Positions 34,373 through 46,709 of a stretch of 64,000 nucleotides of DNA are shown here, one piece after another (position 1 is the stretch's first letter; each line of letters opens with the position of its first letter). Source of the stretch: Prillingera fragicola (lineage: Eukaryota > Basidiomycota > Tremellomycetes > Trichosporonales > Trichosporonaceae); NCBI GenBank assembly GCA_002335605.1, contig BEDY01000001.1, forward strand, positions 1,798,001 to 1,862,000. The letters run 5' to 3'. A model generated the notes under the pieces. It saw only the letters and a list, made by a program, of their open reading frames with translations. It was not told where the DNA came from and searched no databases. Both the position numbers and the translations under genes were made by a program.

Positions 34373-37300
34373 AACGACGATACTGGGACGGCTGTCGTGT
34401 GGCCGAATATGGCAGGTTCTGCCGATCCTGGCTTTCCGTGGCATGGAAAACGCCCAACCGCTGGAATCTTTGGTGGCTGATCGACACGACTTTTCGTTGC
34501 GGGAGAGGTGACTGCACCTCTGGTGGCCCGCCTAAGCCACGGCACGGTGATGAGAGTCTCACGAATGGATCGTCCCAACACGGCACGCGGATGCACCGCC
34601 CAACAGAACTTATGGGGTTTGGTGCTTACCGCATTAACACGACCCATGTGCATTTAGGTAACCTGTGATTACCGTCCCTGTTTAGACGGGACCGGTGGCC
34701 GGGGAGAGGATAATTAGAGAAGGCAAAGATCACAGTGGCATCGTGCAGCGAAAGGTACTTCTGGTAGCGGTGCCCCTGTAGATCATGTTCGTAATGCATA
34801 CATACAGCTGGGTAGCTATGGCCGAACAGGAACAGTAGCTGCGTGCACCAACCGGTTTTCACGCATTGGGTAGTACATACGAATACAGTCACCGGGAAGC
34901 GTCGTACATGCCAACAGCTCCTTTGCCGTTTTCCATGGAATGACGACGTCAACATGACGCACACTTTGGCATGTATGTGCAGGGAAAAAAACTTCTGTAC
35001 GAGTCACCCAGCGTGTGCACCATTCTACTGTGCTGAGAGGGTCCGTCGTTGTGCGTGGACGGGCCGAGGACCGAGAGACGTTGGTTCTGCCACTCTGGCA
35101 CTGCACCTCCAATGCGAATGGACACATGATGCACAGCTAGCACAATGGCACGTTACACAGTTAGAGTCTAGCTAGCGCCAACTCAACTGGTCATGCGCAG
35201 GTCATTCGTATTTAGTAGTGCTTTAGTATGCGCAAGAAATTGAAGCTCAAGCTTTGGTGATCTCTCGAGCACCCTGCATGACATCACGATTGCTGAAGAA
35301 CTGGGAGCATAGTTGCCAGCACACTTGGCCCCGAGCTTCCAAGGCGGCCGCCACCACACCATAGAAGAGTCAGGCATGATCTGCCCTAGGGCCCAGTCTA
35401 TGCCGAGGCGCCCGGGGGTTATAAACTCGGCGACTAAAGGAATGAGGCGCTCGCTGTATGCATGGGCAACTACTTTCGGGTCACATAAGCTCATCACACC
35501 GCGTTCATTGGTGCTTAACTACGATCGAGGCCGGGTACCAATGGAGCGGTCCAAACTCTATGCGATCATCTACGCAATCTGTGATCGTTGCGCTTATAAT
35601 ACAGTGTAATTTCTGGCCATGGACCTTGACCTGATGAGCTCACACCGAAACCGGAGCCGGAGAGCTCGTCGCGCTCCGCTGCTTACGGCCCGACGGACAT
35701 AATGCATTCCTTGGATCCGTGCATCTGGTGGGTGTTCGTGTGGTACTTCGGCACTGCTTCTGGGACCTTTGGGTGATCCGCCTCGGTGAATCCGTGCGAA
35801 CGCCGAGGGTCCCAGCTGAATCAGGCCCAGCAGCGCTTGGACTTTGGTCTCGCGGTCTCGACTATGGTTTCACAGCTCAATAGGTCGCTCACAGGCCACG
35901 GCTCCAAGCCTCAAAGATCAGCAGGCGTCTCACTAGCGTCCGCACCGTTGCCCACCAGGACCAATAGCTGCCGCATCGGCCGGGCCGCAGAAGTTCAGAA
36001 CAACACTTGTGTTTAGATGCTAGACATCACATTCTTGTTCTCATGCTTTTGAGCTTTGGAGACCAGCGGTCAGGTATGGGATCTCATTCGTAATTAAATT
36101 GCGCTGCACTGAGGTTTGCGTGTCAACCCTCGCCCTGAGTCCCAGATCCACTCGGTTCTCTCGTGTGGTGCCTCGTGTTCACTCAAGGTCCTGGGCGTGC
36201 CTGACATCTTACTCAGAAGGGTCGGAATCCGTTACTGTGCCTTTGTGCGGCCTGCGCTTACGTGGGCAACTCTGGAGTTTATTTGTATATTTGACAAGGT
36301 GTTGGTTTGCACGCGAACTCTTCATGCTTGGGTCGTTCTCGTGGTTGCCGGAAGTTATCACGACCGGAAGAAAAGGAAAGGCGCCATCATTGTTATTAGG
36401 GTGAGGCTGAACAATGGCGCAAGGGACTGACCTATGACATTCCACCTGTGGTCAAGCTCGTTTGTCAAACGTTGGCGCCACAAGGCCCAACACCAAATCC
36501 GGTGTTGTCTGAGATACTCAATGGAGTCTATCTATGACTCAGGCACTCGATAGCGTCCTGAGGCGTCGAGCGACCCACCTTGTTCTTCGTGTCTTTACGT
36601 ACACTGGGCCAACTGGGTCAACTTGGCAGGTCTGAAGTCGCACGCTTTCAGGCCCAAAACTCCGTCAACGGCCCTGACGGCGGCATGTGCAAGCACACTC
36701 GCCGACCAGCAGGCCAGCAGCGGTCGTCTGCTGGGCACGCAGTCGTGGTTCCAACGTACCCGTTCCGGTCTTGCGGAGGGTCCGCTGACAGAGTCAGGGA
36801 CTGTACAGAAAGGGTGTGGCCCCAGGTCCGAGTGAGTGTCCGTGAGATTGTGCGTGCTCCGAGGTTTATGGAGAGGCCAAGAACAATATCCCTTCGAGGT
36901 GTAGGGGAATGCACAAGTCCTATGACAGCCCCGCAGCACGCAGGATATGCAGGGTTGGTTTGTCAACTTACAACACCTTGAGTTTGTGGGAGATTGTGAT
37001 TTCTGCTCCCGGGAACTGTTGTCTCTGTTCTTGTGCCGAACAAGAACACAACCCTCGACTGGAATTCCCTGTTCTGCACGTCTTGAGCCCACCCGGTGAC
37101 CTGTGGTAGCCTTTGGTCCTTCTTAGCGAGCCCTGGAACATCCGAGGGCACGACATGTCATGGATGGACATTGTCTGGTTTGGCCACTTGCTTCCTTGCC
37201 CAGGCCCTTGGGCAGAACGCAGGCCATGTTGCGTACTTATCTTGCCAGCTCGGTGCGCACGAGCGATCTTCTTCCCCCCCTTTGCTCAGCACTGTGACGA

Positions 37301-37987
37301 TCACCACCACTTTGAACGCACGATCACTCAGTGTCCTGCCGCACGCGTCTCTTTCAACGCGCGCGTCAAGCGTAACCCATTTCTTCGATCCACAAACTCA
37401 ACGCGTGCCCGGTACCTCGATTCAGCCGCTGTGTTCGTTCGGCCACTGCCCGCCCGCTACCCATCCCACCCCTGCCCGAGACGTTACTTGTGTTCCGAGC
37501 CTCGGAGCCTATCGTGCATTAGCGCAGCCGCTGATACGTAGGAGTACGACACCGCCATTCCCTTTTTCGGCGCGCATTTTACTTAGCCCAGTGTGAGTTT
37601 AATCCAACGGAGCAGAGCGTGCACCCATTTCCGGAGTGTGCGCTCTCCCCGCCTGATCGATCGAGGATCGAGCGCTTATCCGCCGTCCGCCTCCTCCTGC
37701 TCCCTCGCTGCTTTTCACTGTACCTTGCCGTCCCAATTATATGGCACTCGTGCCCTGCCCGTCCCAGTAAGCAAGCAAGCAACCAAGCACAGCAAGCCGC
37801 CCGGCCCTCGTCGCCGCAGCCCCCGATTATTGATATCTGATTTTATGGCATAGAAGAAGCCACTACCAAGCCACAAACGCCCACAGAACGACCACCACAC
37901 CTTAACACTTTTGTCAGTCTCGACAACACATTCTGTCTGCAGACGAAAACAGAAGTGCCACGGGGTCACAGAGCGTGCACACACTCG

Positions 37988-37991
<4 letters not shown>

Positions 37992-38030
<39 letters not shown>

Positions 38031-38055
38031 GCCACCAAACACACACACACACACA
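37992..38055. repeat. CA/TG dinucleotide microsatellite (two tracts)
   Basis: An uninterrupted CA run at about 37992-38029 (around 19 repeats) is followed after a 9-bp gap by a second CA run to about 38055. It sits immediately upstream of the candidate first coding exon of the C2H2 factor, so probably in its 5' leader or core promoter. Confidence 0.92.
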
Positions 38056-38073
38056 ACGCGCCCACCACACGCT

Positions 38074-38142
38074 ATGATCGACGGCGCGTACGCTCAGCAA
38101 AGCACCATGGACAGCCACGACAGTCACAAAAGGCGCGAAGAG
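38074..38142 (+). other. Candidate upstream coding exon of the C2H2 factor
   Basis: ATG at 38074 opens 23 codons (MIDGAYAQQSTMDSHDSHKR, then REE) and stops exactly at a GTGCGT donor at 38143 in phase 0. Acceptors at 39183 (GCCGCAG) or after CTCTCACAAAG (about 39270) would both continue the C2H2 frame. The implied intron of about 1.0-1.1 kb is much longer than others here, so this needs transcript evidence. Confidence 0.4.
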
Positions 38143-39237
38143 GTGCGTCACTGTTTCTTGATTCCTTGTTGTTATTCTCCCTCCCTCTCTCTCTTCTCCT
38201 TCAATGCCTGGCATTTGCTGCACTCCCCTCAACTGCTGCCATGACCCTGGCGCTCGGACCAGTGCTTCTCACCTAGTGGCCCTTTGGCCCTGGCCAATCT
38301 TCTTCGAGATGGTGTGTGATCGCGCACGGGCACCTCCTCTGCATGCACGCGTGGGGGGTGCAATGCCCGTTCTCCCATCAGCCAGCCTCCTATGCGCAGC
38401 CTGCAGCACTGGTGAGGGTTGTCCCACCCTGCATACCGCACGCACTCTGTGGCGGAAGTATCTGCCGAAGAGGTCCATGCGTCATCGGCAAGTGCTTTTA
38501 CCGCCCAACTGCATGGCCCCCAAGAGCGTGCAGGAGGGCATGCACGCCAACATGATCACTCGCCTCCAGGCCAGGTGACGAGTCAAGCTGCCTGTGCATT
38601 ATGCGTGCAGACGGCGTCGGCAGTGGGTGGTCCATGCTTTGAGGAACGCGTTCGGGGTCGTTTGGGCCCTGAACAAATTGTTCACAGTAGCTGCTGCTGC
38701 TGCATGTTTGCATAGTTTGCTTCATCATTGTCCCTTTGTTCACTGCGTGGCTCGGCTCTACCTTGCTCTGGATCTCTGGCGGCGACCTGCCCAGGGCCCC
38801 AGGCGAAAGCCGAGTGGTCCAAGAGGACACTGGCCAAGAGGAACAGGGCGACCGACCATCCAGTGTGTGCATTGGCATGACTGCAGTCTCCTTGGCCGGG
38901 ACAAAGGGATTCCGAGTTGCTGCAGCGGCTGTCTGGTCTCATAGCCCATGCTTGGGTTTGGCGGCCGCGCACCCTAGAGGGTGAGCCGGGAGTCCAAGCG
39001 TGGGTCCATCCCCACCAGGGGGAGAGATCAGTGCTTTGCCACCAACATCTTCGTCTTCTCACATTACGCGCATTCACAAGGTGACACTGGTGCACCGGGC
39101 TCCAGAGCTCAATCGACCAACGCCACGGAGAGGGTGCATCAGGCCCAAAGTGGTCTGTTGTTTAATGAGCTACAATGCCGCAGGCTGTGGACTGTCTCTA
39201 CGGGCTGTCCTGGTCTCAATCCCTCATCCACACTACC

Positions 39238-40987
39238 ATGTCTGCTCTTCCCTCCGAGTCTCTCACAAAGGACAGACTTTCATCACCTTCTACTGTTCAA
39301 AAGCGCCATACTCACACTACCCAGTACGCCTCGCAAAACTACAACCCCGCTCCTCCCTCCCCTACCCCATTCGCCTTCGTGCCCCCTCCTCTGGCATCAG
39401 CGTCCGCGTCAGCTCCCGGCTCGTCACGCCCGCTCCTCTCCATGCACCAGCCTGACCAGCCGTCCGGCCAGGACTACTCGTCCTACTACGCCCAACGCGC
39501 CCAGCCTTCTCCCGCTGCAGCCAGTGGCGGCGGTGGCAACAGCAGCGCGTACCCGTCATACTCTGGCAGCATGGGCTACCGCACCGGCGAGACGGCGCGC
39601 GCACCGCCCCCCGCCCCGCTCCCACGAGTCCCCAGCTACACGGTCATGTCCCAAGGCGGCCAGCCTAGCCCTACGGCCACCAGCCCGGGCTACTTTATGC
39701 CTTCCTCGGCCCGTGCCGCGGGTCAGCCATACTCGGCGCAGCACTCGCCCCGCAACGCCGTCTACTCGCAACAGGGCTACTATGCGCCAGCATCCCCGTA
39801 CGGCCAGGCCCAGGCGGTAGAGATGCCTCGATCCCTCACCTACCCCAACGCGTACTCCTCGGCTCCTTACAGCAGTTACCTTCCCACCATGTCTACCCCC
39901 CAGCTCGTTCACCCTGACGGCCTTCCTCATCTGATGCGTCACAACTCGAGTGCGTCGCTCCAGGCTCCCCCTCCTCCTGGTGCATTCTATGGCAACCGCC
40001 TGTCTCTGAACGACCGCCCCTACAAGTGTGACCAGTGTGTCCAGAGCTTTGTAAGTGTTGTTTTCTCGTACCAGTCAAGGAATGAATGCTGACGCGGGAT
40101 AGAACCGCAACCATGACCTCAAACGCCACAAGCGCATCCATCTGAGTGTCAAGCCTTATGGCTGTGAAAAGTGTGGCAAGACGTGCGTATCAGAAATGCT
40201 TGACAAGGTGTGGCGTTGTACTAACCTCTTATTCAGGTTCTCTCGCAAGGACGCTTTGCGCCGTCACTGGATGGTTCGTGGCTGCCGCGGTGAGGAGGGT
40301 GCAACCGCCCCCATTACCCCAAACTACCCCCTCAACGGTCCTCCCCCGGCCCTCTCCCCAAACTCACCCCCAAACGGCTCAGGAAGCCCCGAGGCGCAGA
40401 ACGGCAAGAGTAGCGCCCAGGGTTATGGATCAAACACCATGTCTTTTTCTCACCCTGCCGCTCCCCCTCCGCTGTCAAGCCTTCCCCCTCGTCAGCCGTC
40501 TGATCAGCCATCGCAAATTATCCTCACTCCCAACGAGGTTGCCGCCCAGCAGCGTGCTTCAGCCAACGGTGGCGGCAGTGGTAGCCCCACTGGACCCCTT
40601 GACGGCGTCCTCATCGACCCTCAGCTCTCGGGCCTTGACAGCATGAGCAGCGCCCGCACGACGAGCAACGAGAGCGACTCGTACTTTGAGGGTATGCGCA
40701 AGAGCTCTATTGGCACTGTTCCGGACAGTGCCACGTCCTCGACGTTTTCCCGTTACGCCGCGTCCCCCAAGGACGAGGTGCGCCACCACCCCTACACTCG
40801 CCGGGCTCTGCCCTCGCCATCCACGCACGGCCCTCCCTCTATGGGTTCGGACATGAAGCCTTCTTTCAACATGTCTTTTAGCTCTCAGCAGAACTCGTCG
40901 CTCCTCGCGCCTATTGGAAGCGAGGAGATGTCCAAGGAGGCCAGCACCGACTCGGCGGACCTCACCTGGGGCCGCGGGTGGGCATAA
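39238..40987 (+). CDS. C2H2 zinc-finger transcription factor (two-finger NHDLKRH/SRKDALRRH type)
   Basis: From ATG 39238 (MSALPSESLTKDRLSSPS), exons 39238-40050, 40103-40182 and 40237-40987 give 547 residues. A Pro/Ser/Tyr/Gln-rich N-terminal half of about 260 residues resembles an activation domain. Finger 1 is YKCDQCVQSFNRNHDLKRHK followed by RIH; finger 2 is YGCEKCGKTFSRKDALRRHW followed by MVRGC, a C2HC variant. An intron splits finger 1 after CVQSF. A Ser/Asn-rich C-terminal half follows. Basidiomycete factors with this finger pair include ones annotated as Crz1/Sp1 (calcineurin-responsive), but I cannot confirm orthology. The true start may be upstream through the exon at 38074; the frame is also open back to 39175 (MPQAVDCLYGL). 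Confidence 0.82.
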
Positions 40988-41350
40988 TCACGCAGGTCCA
41001 CTCGCCGGCCATACAACAACCACGACTGTCGAGTACACACGTCCATCGGCATCAGTGACCTTGCTGCGCCAGCACCACATTCCACTCTTTGTCACTCTTG
41101 GGTTTCTTTTTTATCATCAGGGTTACGGCTGTTTTACATGCTTTTTTATTTCCGTCATTGCTACCCTCGCCGCTCCAGCCTTACAACGGCAATACATGAA
41201 GAGGGCCAGTTGCGTGTCATATACCCCATTGGCCCGCCTGCAGAGGGGCCGCAAACCGTTGTCTATACATACTTGTCTGGTGTCGTGAGCAGAGCTCACC
41301 ATGCATTCTCTGCTGCACTTCCCGTTACTGCAGCATGTCTCTACAAGATT
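40988..41350. other. Convergent intergenic region
   Basis: This 363-bp stretch lies between the C2H2 and EFL1 3' ends and is T-rich at 41100-41160 (probable 3' UTR). No gene is seen. Confidence 0.45.
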
Positions 41351-44300
41351 CTAACGTTTGAGAGTGCGCTGCTTCTCGGCAAACTCGACCATCTTCCGCT
41401 CCACGAACATGCCCTTGCGCTTGCGCACACCGTCGACATAGCCCTTGGCAACATTGGCACGGTCAGCCTTCTCACCGAGGTCCTCAAGTTCTTCGACCGT
41501 GGTCGGCACCCAGAACGGGTCAAGGTCCAGGGTTTCGTAGCCACTGAAGATGAGCTGAGGTGATGCTGCGCCACTGGTGCGCTTGCGAATCTCGTCGGCG
41601 AAACCAAACGACTCGACGACGGGCAGTTTGGCACGGATAGTGAAAAATGAAGTGCCTTCTTTCATCTCCTCTGAGATGATGCGGCCACGGCGACGGGCAA
41701 CAACGGCGTACACCTTGCCCAGGACATCAGCTACGAAGGTCAGCTGAGCAATTGCGCTTGTCACTCACTTGAAGCCTGAATGTCACAGGTATACATGGCT
41801 AGCTTGATACGCGGACTCCAGTCGAGGAGACCTGCGCGGCAGGCGTCGCGCACGGCACTGATGAGTGCGCCAACAACTGCTGCAGTGCGGGACCCCTCCG
41901 CCTCGTCAGGGTGATACTCGACAGTCTCGATGACCCAAGCCATGCCGACAACCGGCTCGGCGCAGAGCGGACCCTGGAAAGTGGCCATTTGGAACCCTGC
42001 CTCAATTGAGTTGTCAAAGTCGCGCAAGAGGCGCGCTGCGGCGCGTGCCGCACCCTCATCGTCATTCGACTCCAGTGGGGCCGTCGTTGTGGCGGTGGCG
42101 TCCGCAGCGGCATCAGCCGCAGCCAAGGCCTCATCGGCGCTCTGGCCAACGTCGCGGGCTTGCGCAATAACACGTTCGCGCTCACGCAGTCGAAGAGCTC
42201 CCTTGCCAGGGGCATCGAGCAGTACGTTGGCACCGACCTGCTTGGGACCAAATGTCCACAGGCGGTCAGCAGCCCCAACCCACTGGCCGCCGGCCTTGTT
42301 GAAGCGCGCTTCAAGTTCGGACCAGAACTCGTCGGGTGTGAGCACACGAGTGCCGCGCTCGACAGCTTCGGCTTCACGAGCGTCAGCGGCGGCTTCCTCT
42401 TCGTCCTCGTCGTCGCCATTGGGACGACGCTGGTTGAACATGCTGCCGATAGTACTTTGATGCTCAAGCAAAAACTCAATGACTGCAGGAGGCAGAGGAA
42501 CTGCGCGAACAGTAAAGTCCACCAGCCCGTCGTACACTGTTCCATTCACGGTACCTCGAGGCGCACCCTCCGTCTTGGGGGGTGCCATGTCGGGCGCCTT
42601 GACGGCGGTCTCGCGGAAAGGAACAATAGCCTCCGAAGCCTGAATGTCACAGCGAGCAAAGCGCTCGCGAAGGTCCTTGATGCAGCGCTGTAGATGAATT
42701 TCGCCAGCAGCAAGGATAACGTGCTCGCCTGTTTCCTGGACAAGGTACTCGGCACAGGGGTCTGCTTGGTTGAGGATATGGAGGCCCTCGACAAGCTTGG
42801 GCATGTCGGCTGGTTGTCAGCGATGGTCATGGCTGCACAAACTCACCTGGGTTGACCGGCTCGAGCGCTACGCGCACAATGGGTGCTGCATTCATTCCCA
42901 CCCCGGCGAGGTTGACAAGAGTAGAGGGTATGGCGATGTCGGCCAGGCCGTCGGCATTGGGGGCGCACAGAGTCGCGTTGCGGGGCACGATACCGTCTAA
43001 ACCTGCAATTGCGCACACATGTCCGGCAGGTACCTCGGTCACAGAGACAAGGTCACGACCCATCATCATATAAAGGTCGGATACAACAACACGCTTGAGG
43101 TGGCGAGCGTTGCGCTTGTGGTCGGGGCCGAGAGTGGGGTCGTACTTTGGGAGCGTGGCAACCACCTCAGCGCCGCGACGCAGGACACTGGAGAAGACGC
43201 GCGAGAACCCGAGCAAGACTTCAGATTCGTCCGCCTCTGGCTCTGGTGCCGGAGCAGCAGGAGTATCGAGAGTGAGACTCTCAAGCGGCTTGGCAATGCT
43301 GTCGACGTCTGCCGACTCTCCCGCTGCCTGTTTGGCAGCAAGAGCAGCAGCTCGACGTTCCCGCTCCTCGCGGCCGCGCTGGCGCATCTCCTCTGCTGTC
43401 ATCTCGCGAGGTTTGAACTGGGGCAAATCGGCACGTCGAACTGCAAACATCTTGGAGACATAAGCAACAACAGGGGCTGTCGAAGTCTGGTTGCAGCTGT
43501 AGAGAGCCTTTTCAACATCATTCTCGGGTTGCAAGGGCGTGGAGCTGGCAGCCGCTTGCACGGGATGCAGCATGTAAGGAAGGCGCACGGCTTGCGCGGC
43601 GGCTGGTGAAGGAATGACATCGATCACTGCTTGGAAAGTGGCAGTGCTGAGAGGGAGCCACTGCTGCATGATGATGTTGAGGAGGTTGCGCGTGTCTTTG
43701 GACTTGAGCTCGCGTGGGGCCACACGGATCGAAAGGGCCTTGACTATCTTGGTCACGGCATCGGGGTTGTACTCGTCAAGCACAGTGTTGTAAACTTTCC
43801 AAATGTTCTCGAGCACGAACTGCACGAAGAGCGGCTTCAGAGGGCGACCGTTGAGCGCTTTGCGGCTAACGACACGCTTCGTTTTGGGGTCCAGGTACCA
43901 GTCGCCCCAAAGAACGCGACGCAGGTTGCCCTCCTTAATACCAAGCTTTTCGGCGTAGAGACGGGCAAACTTGCCCAGACGGAAGGCCCAGCCGTCAAGA
44001 GCGCTGGCGAACAGAACGTTGCCTCGTTCAGGTGAGAAGTAAATGTCTTCGTCCTCGCGCTCCTCATACTCAGCGTCGCCTTCAGCTTCATCGCCTTCAG
44101 GAGCGTCGCCAGCGGCTTCCCTCTCTGCTCGTTCCGCAAGACGCTTCTGGCGTGCCTCATGCCACCGCAAGTCGTCCTCCATTCGCTCGCCGGCGTAGAA
44201 GGATCCCATGACGGCGTTGACCTGCTCGATGAGTCGGGCAATGTGGTGGTAAGCCTCCGATGGCGAAAGTTGAAGCTCAGTGATCAAACGGTCCATCTTG

Positions 44301-44865
44301 TTGATCACAAGAATGGGCCGAAGTTTGTCAATCCAGGCCTGACGGAGCACAGCGATGGTCTGTCACTTGTCAGCCAGATCTCCGTACACTGTCCTCACTT
44401 GTGTGCAAACACCCTCCCAGACGTCGACGAGCACGAGGGCGCCGTCACACAAACGTGAGGCTGTAGAAACTTCACTAGCAAAGTCGACGTGGCCAGGTGT
44501 GTCAATAACGTTGCAAATATGTTTTGACGCAGAGGCCTTGCCCTCTGGTCCCATACGCATCATGTCAAAGCGCAATGACACCTGGTTATTAGCCCCTTGC
44601 TTGGGTGCTATTACTCACGGCACTGCTTTCCATTGTTATTCCTCGCTCCTGTTCATCCTCGCGCGAGTCAAGAAAGCGAAGCTTGCCCGCTAACCGCGCC
44701 GAGATGATGTTGTTGGAGGAGAGGAGGGAGTCAGCAAAACTGGTCTTGCCATGGTCGACATGCGCGACGATGGTGACGTTCTGAGAGCATGAGCGTGGGC
44801 GTGTTGAACAAATATCAATGACTCACTCGTGTATTCTCTAGAGGGGCGGCATATGTGTCTGCCAT
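41351..44865 (-). CDS. EFL1: EFL1/Ria1 ribosome-assembly GTPase
   Basis: The start at 44865 ([13 protein letters not shown]) splices to [20 protein letters not shown]. It is a translocase-type GTPase that works with Sdo1/SBDS to release Tif6 from cytoplasmic pre-60S subunits. G motifs: AHVDHGKT (G1), [19 protein letters not shown] (G2 region), DTPGHVDF (G3) and VINKMDRL (G4). The acidic insert [15 protein letters not shown] and the [18 protein letters not shown] region are typical of EFL1 and absent from EF-2. Later domains include [32 protein letters not shown] and the EF-2-like [19 protein letters not shown], ending [17 protein letters not shown]. The diphthamide-type histidine region of EF-2 is not seen. 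Several short introns lie near the 5' end and two near the 3' end. Overall about 1,080 residues. Confidence 0.95.
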
Positions 44866-45423
44866 GGTTGTTGATGGTGGAGACGTAGATGAGCAACCGT
44901 AGAGTAAAATCAGTGTTGCCAAAAGGTGGAGGGAGCCTATGGTGGCAAAGCGGCCACCCTTTATCAATGACGCTGATTTCGGATCCGAACTTGGCAGGTG
45001 TTCGACTTGCTCTTAAACAATGTTGAGGAAGCAATCGCAGACTTGAGTACAAGCTGCTTCAACGCACGAAATCAAGCGCACCTCTTATGAACAGACGGGC
45101 TCTTGTGAACAAACCAAACCGCCATAGCTCTGCAAACGCTCCCTTGCCCTTTCTCACTAACTCGAGCCTTAGTTCAACATTGATGCCACTCCGTCGATCG
45201 TAAGAGACTGTCTGTGCGGCAGACATGGTCTGTGTGACCTTTGAATACGCCTAAATAGCAGCATGTCACCCTGCACCACCACCCCGCTCCGGCTCCCAAG
45301 TCTGCTCACTGTACATCTACATCCACTCGTAGTAATCAACTACGACACAATAGTGACTGACCTCACCTAGTGACCGTCCCTAGCGGCAGTCTACACATCC
45401 TACTCTTAGCTCCCTGCCTCGGA
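44866..45423. other. EFL1 promoter and ASF1 3' flank
   Basis: 558 bp between the EFL1 start and the ASF1 stop, both on the minus strand. No extra gene is supported on either strand. Confidence 0.45.
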
Positions 45424-46344
45424 TCATGCTGTCACTGGCTCGTCCACCTCCATGCCGCCACTGGGTGCCGCGGCTGGTGCCTTCTGCACAGGCGGCGGAA
45501 GGACAGAGTTGTAGACTGACTCGGCACCGCCGGCCAGAGGCTGCTCCAGCTCATTTGATCCGTCGAATGCACTCTGCTCTCCGCTGTCCCAGGGGTTCTG
45601 GAATCTAAGCAAGTCAGCAACGACGTACCGGCTGAGCGACCAACGGAACACTCACCGTGTGACCTTTGGCTTCTCGATCAGCACATTACGGTAGAGCTTG
45701 TCCCAAACGACTTGGGATGGAGGCTCCAGGCGAAGCGCTTCATCCTCGTAGTCGGTGTTGACATAATATCCGACGCGGACAAACTCCTTGTCGCGATACG
45801 ACGCCGTGATAATGATAACGGTGACGCCAAGAATCTCGTCGGGCTCGATTGATGGAAGCAGGTGATGCTGGGGGGCAGGAGCGACAAAGTCGAACGCATT
45901 GACACCCGCAGGGATGGGACCAACTTTTACCGTCAGTCATGCTCTTACTGCCAATTCGATGACTCACCCATACACGAGTCCAACTCCTGGTCGTACTCTT
46001 CAGACTTGGCTGAACCGACGTAGATTAGGCGCCATTCGAGGTCTGGGTGATGTAAGCTTAGATGTCTCGCTGCTTATGACTGCCGATATTCTTCCAGTCC
46101 CAGTTCCCACTACACACCTTCAGCAAGAGGGGCAATGGCCTCAAATTTGATGCGAAAGTGGTAGTCGTCGTCAAACTTGGCGGGGTTGTTCACCAATTCG
46201 ATATTACGGATATTGACCTGTAATGTCAGCATGTTTCGAAGCCAGATGAGACCACATAATACTCACAATAGACTAGATAAGTTAATAAAGGGGTAAATAT
46301 ATCAGCAGGTTGGACACAACTGGCAAAACGTCCCAACATACCAT
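45424..46344 (-). CDS. ASF1: Histone chaperone Asf1
   Basis: Six coding exons (46342-46344, 46267-46272, 46118-46217, 45968-46042, 45656-45923, 45424-45604) sum to 633 nt, 210 residues. The first exon contributes only the ATG and the second only TCTATT (Ser-Ile); together they restore [18 protein letters not shown], the invariant Asf1 N-terminus. Further signatures are [20 protein letters not shown], the H3/H4-binding core [12 protein letters not shown] and [15 protein letters not shown], and RFQNPWD. Asf1 delivers H3-H4 dimers to CAF-1 and HIRA and functions in replication and silencing. The C-terminal tail (about 55 residues) is Ala/Pro-rich and ends EVDEPVTA, acidic as in fungal Asf1 but short. 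It shares a promoter region with TRM1 on the other strand. Confidence 0.96.
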
Positions 46345-46709
46345 GGTGGAGAAGAGAGGGTGGAGGGAAGGGATGAGAGGGAGACCGGCCAGGAGGAGCC
46401 AGGGGAGACACGGAGGTTGGCGCGGCGGAGAAGTGAGGGATAGCGACACCGATATTAAGCAATGTTTTGAGACTCAAGACACGACTGAGTGTGGATGGGA
46501 GACTGGATGGCTGAAGCAAGAGATGTTGATGTCTTGTCTCTTGTAGGACGCGTTCATGACCCGCGACGACGCGCCGAGTGGCAACCAATTTTGCACACGT
46601 CATTAAGTTGGCAAGTGGCTCGGGAGTAAACCAATCATCATTGTGCCTGGACGGCGGTGGACTTGAGTTTACTGAATTTTGGAATTCTGGTAAAGATGTC
46701 AAGGGCTTG
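46345..46709. promoter_or_regulatory. Divergent promoter region of ASF1 and TRM1
   Basis: 365 bp lie between ASF1 (start 46344) and the first in-frame TRM1 ATG (46710). ACGCGT, the core of the MluI cell-cycle box used by MBF on S-phase genes, occurs at 46548-46553. This would suit ASF1, but the same hexamer occurs elsewhere in the window, so it is only suggestive. Confidence 0.45.

Larger units (their letters stand above)
34056..39237. other. Gene-poor region, about 5.2 kb, ending in the leader of the C2H2 gene
   Basis: No convincing protein-coding gene was found. The stretch contains a 19-bp tandem repeat at 34284-34372, a pyrimidine-rich zone at about 37290-37590 and a CA microsatellite at 37992-38055. 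Frames such as 37096-37596 (plus) and 36595-37092 (minus) are Cys/Ser/Pro-rich without motifs or splice-linked exons. A candidate upstream coding exon of the C2H2 factor lies at 38074-38142. Confidence 0.45.

Noticed and set aside
36595..37596. Open frames of 165-166 residues on both strands in the 34-39 kb gap
   Set aside because: Cys/Ser/Pro/Thr-rich, no recognisable domain, no consistent exon partners; typical chance frames in GC-rich DNA.
37975..38070. Thr-His and Val-Cys repeat peptides across the CA tract
   Set aside because: They are translations of a dinucleotide microsatellite, not protein repeats.
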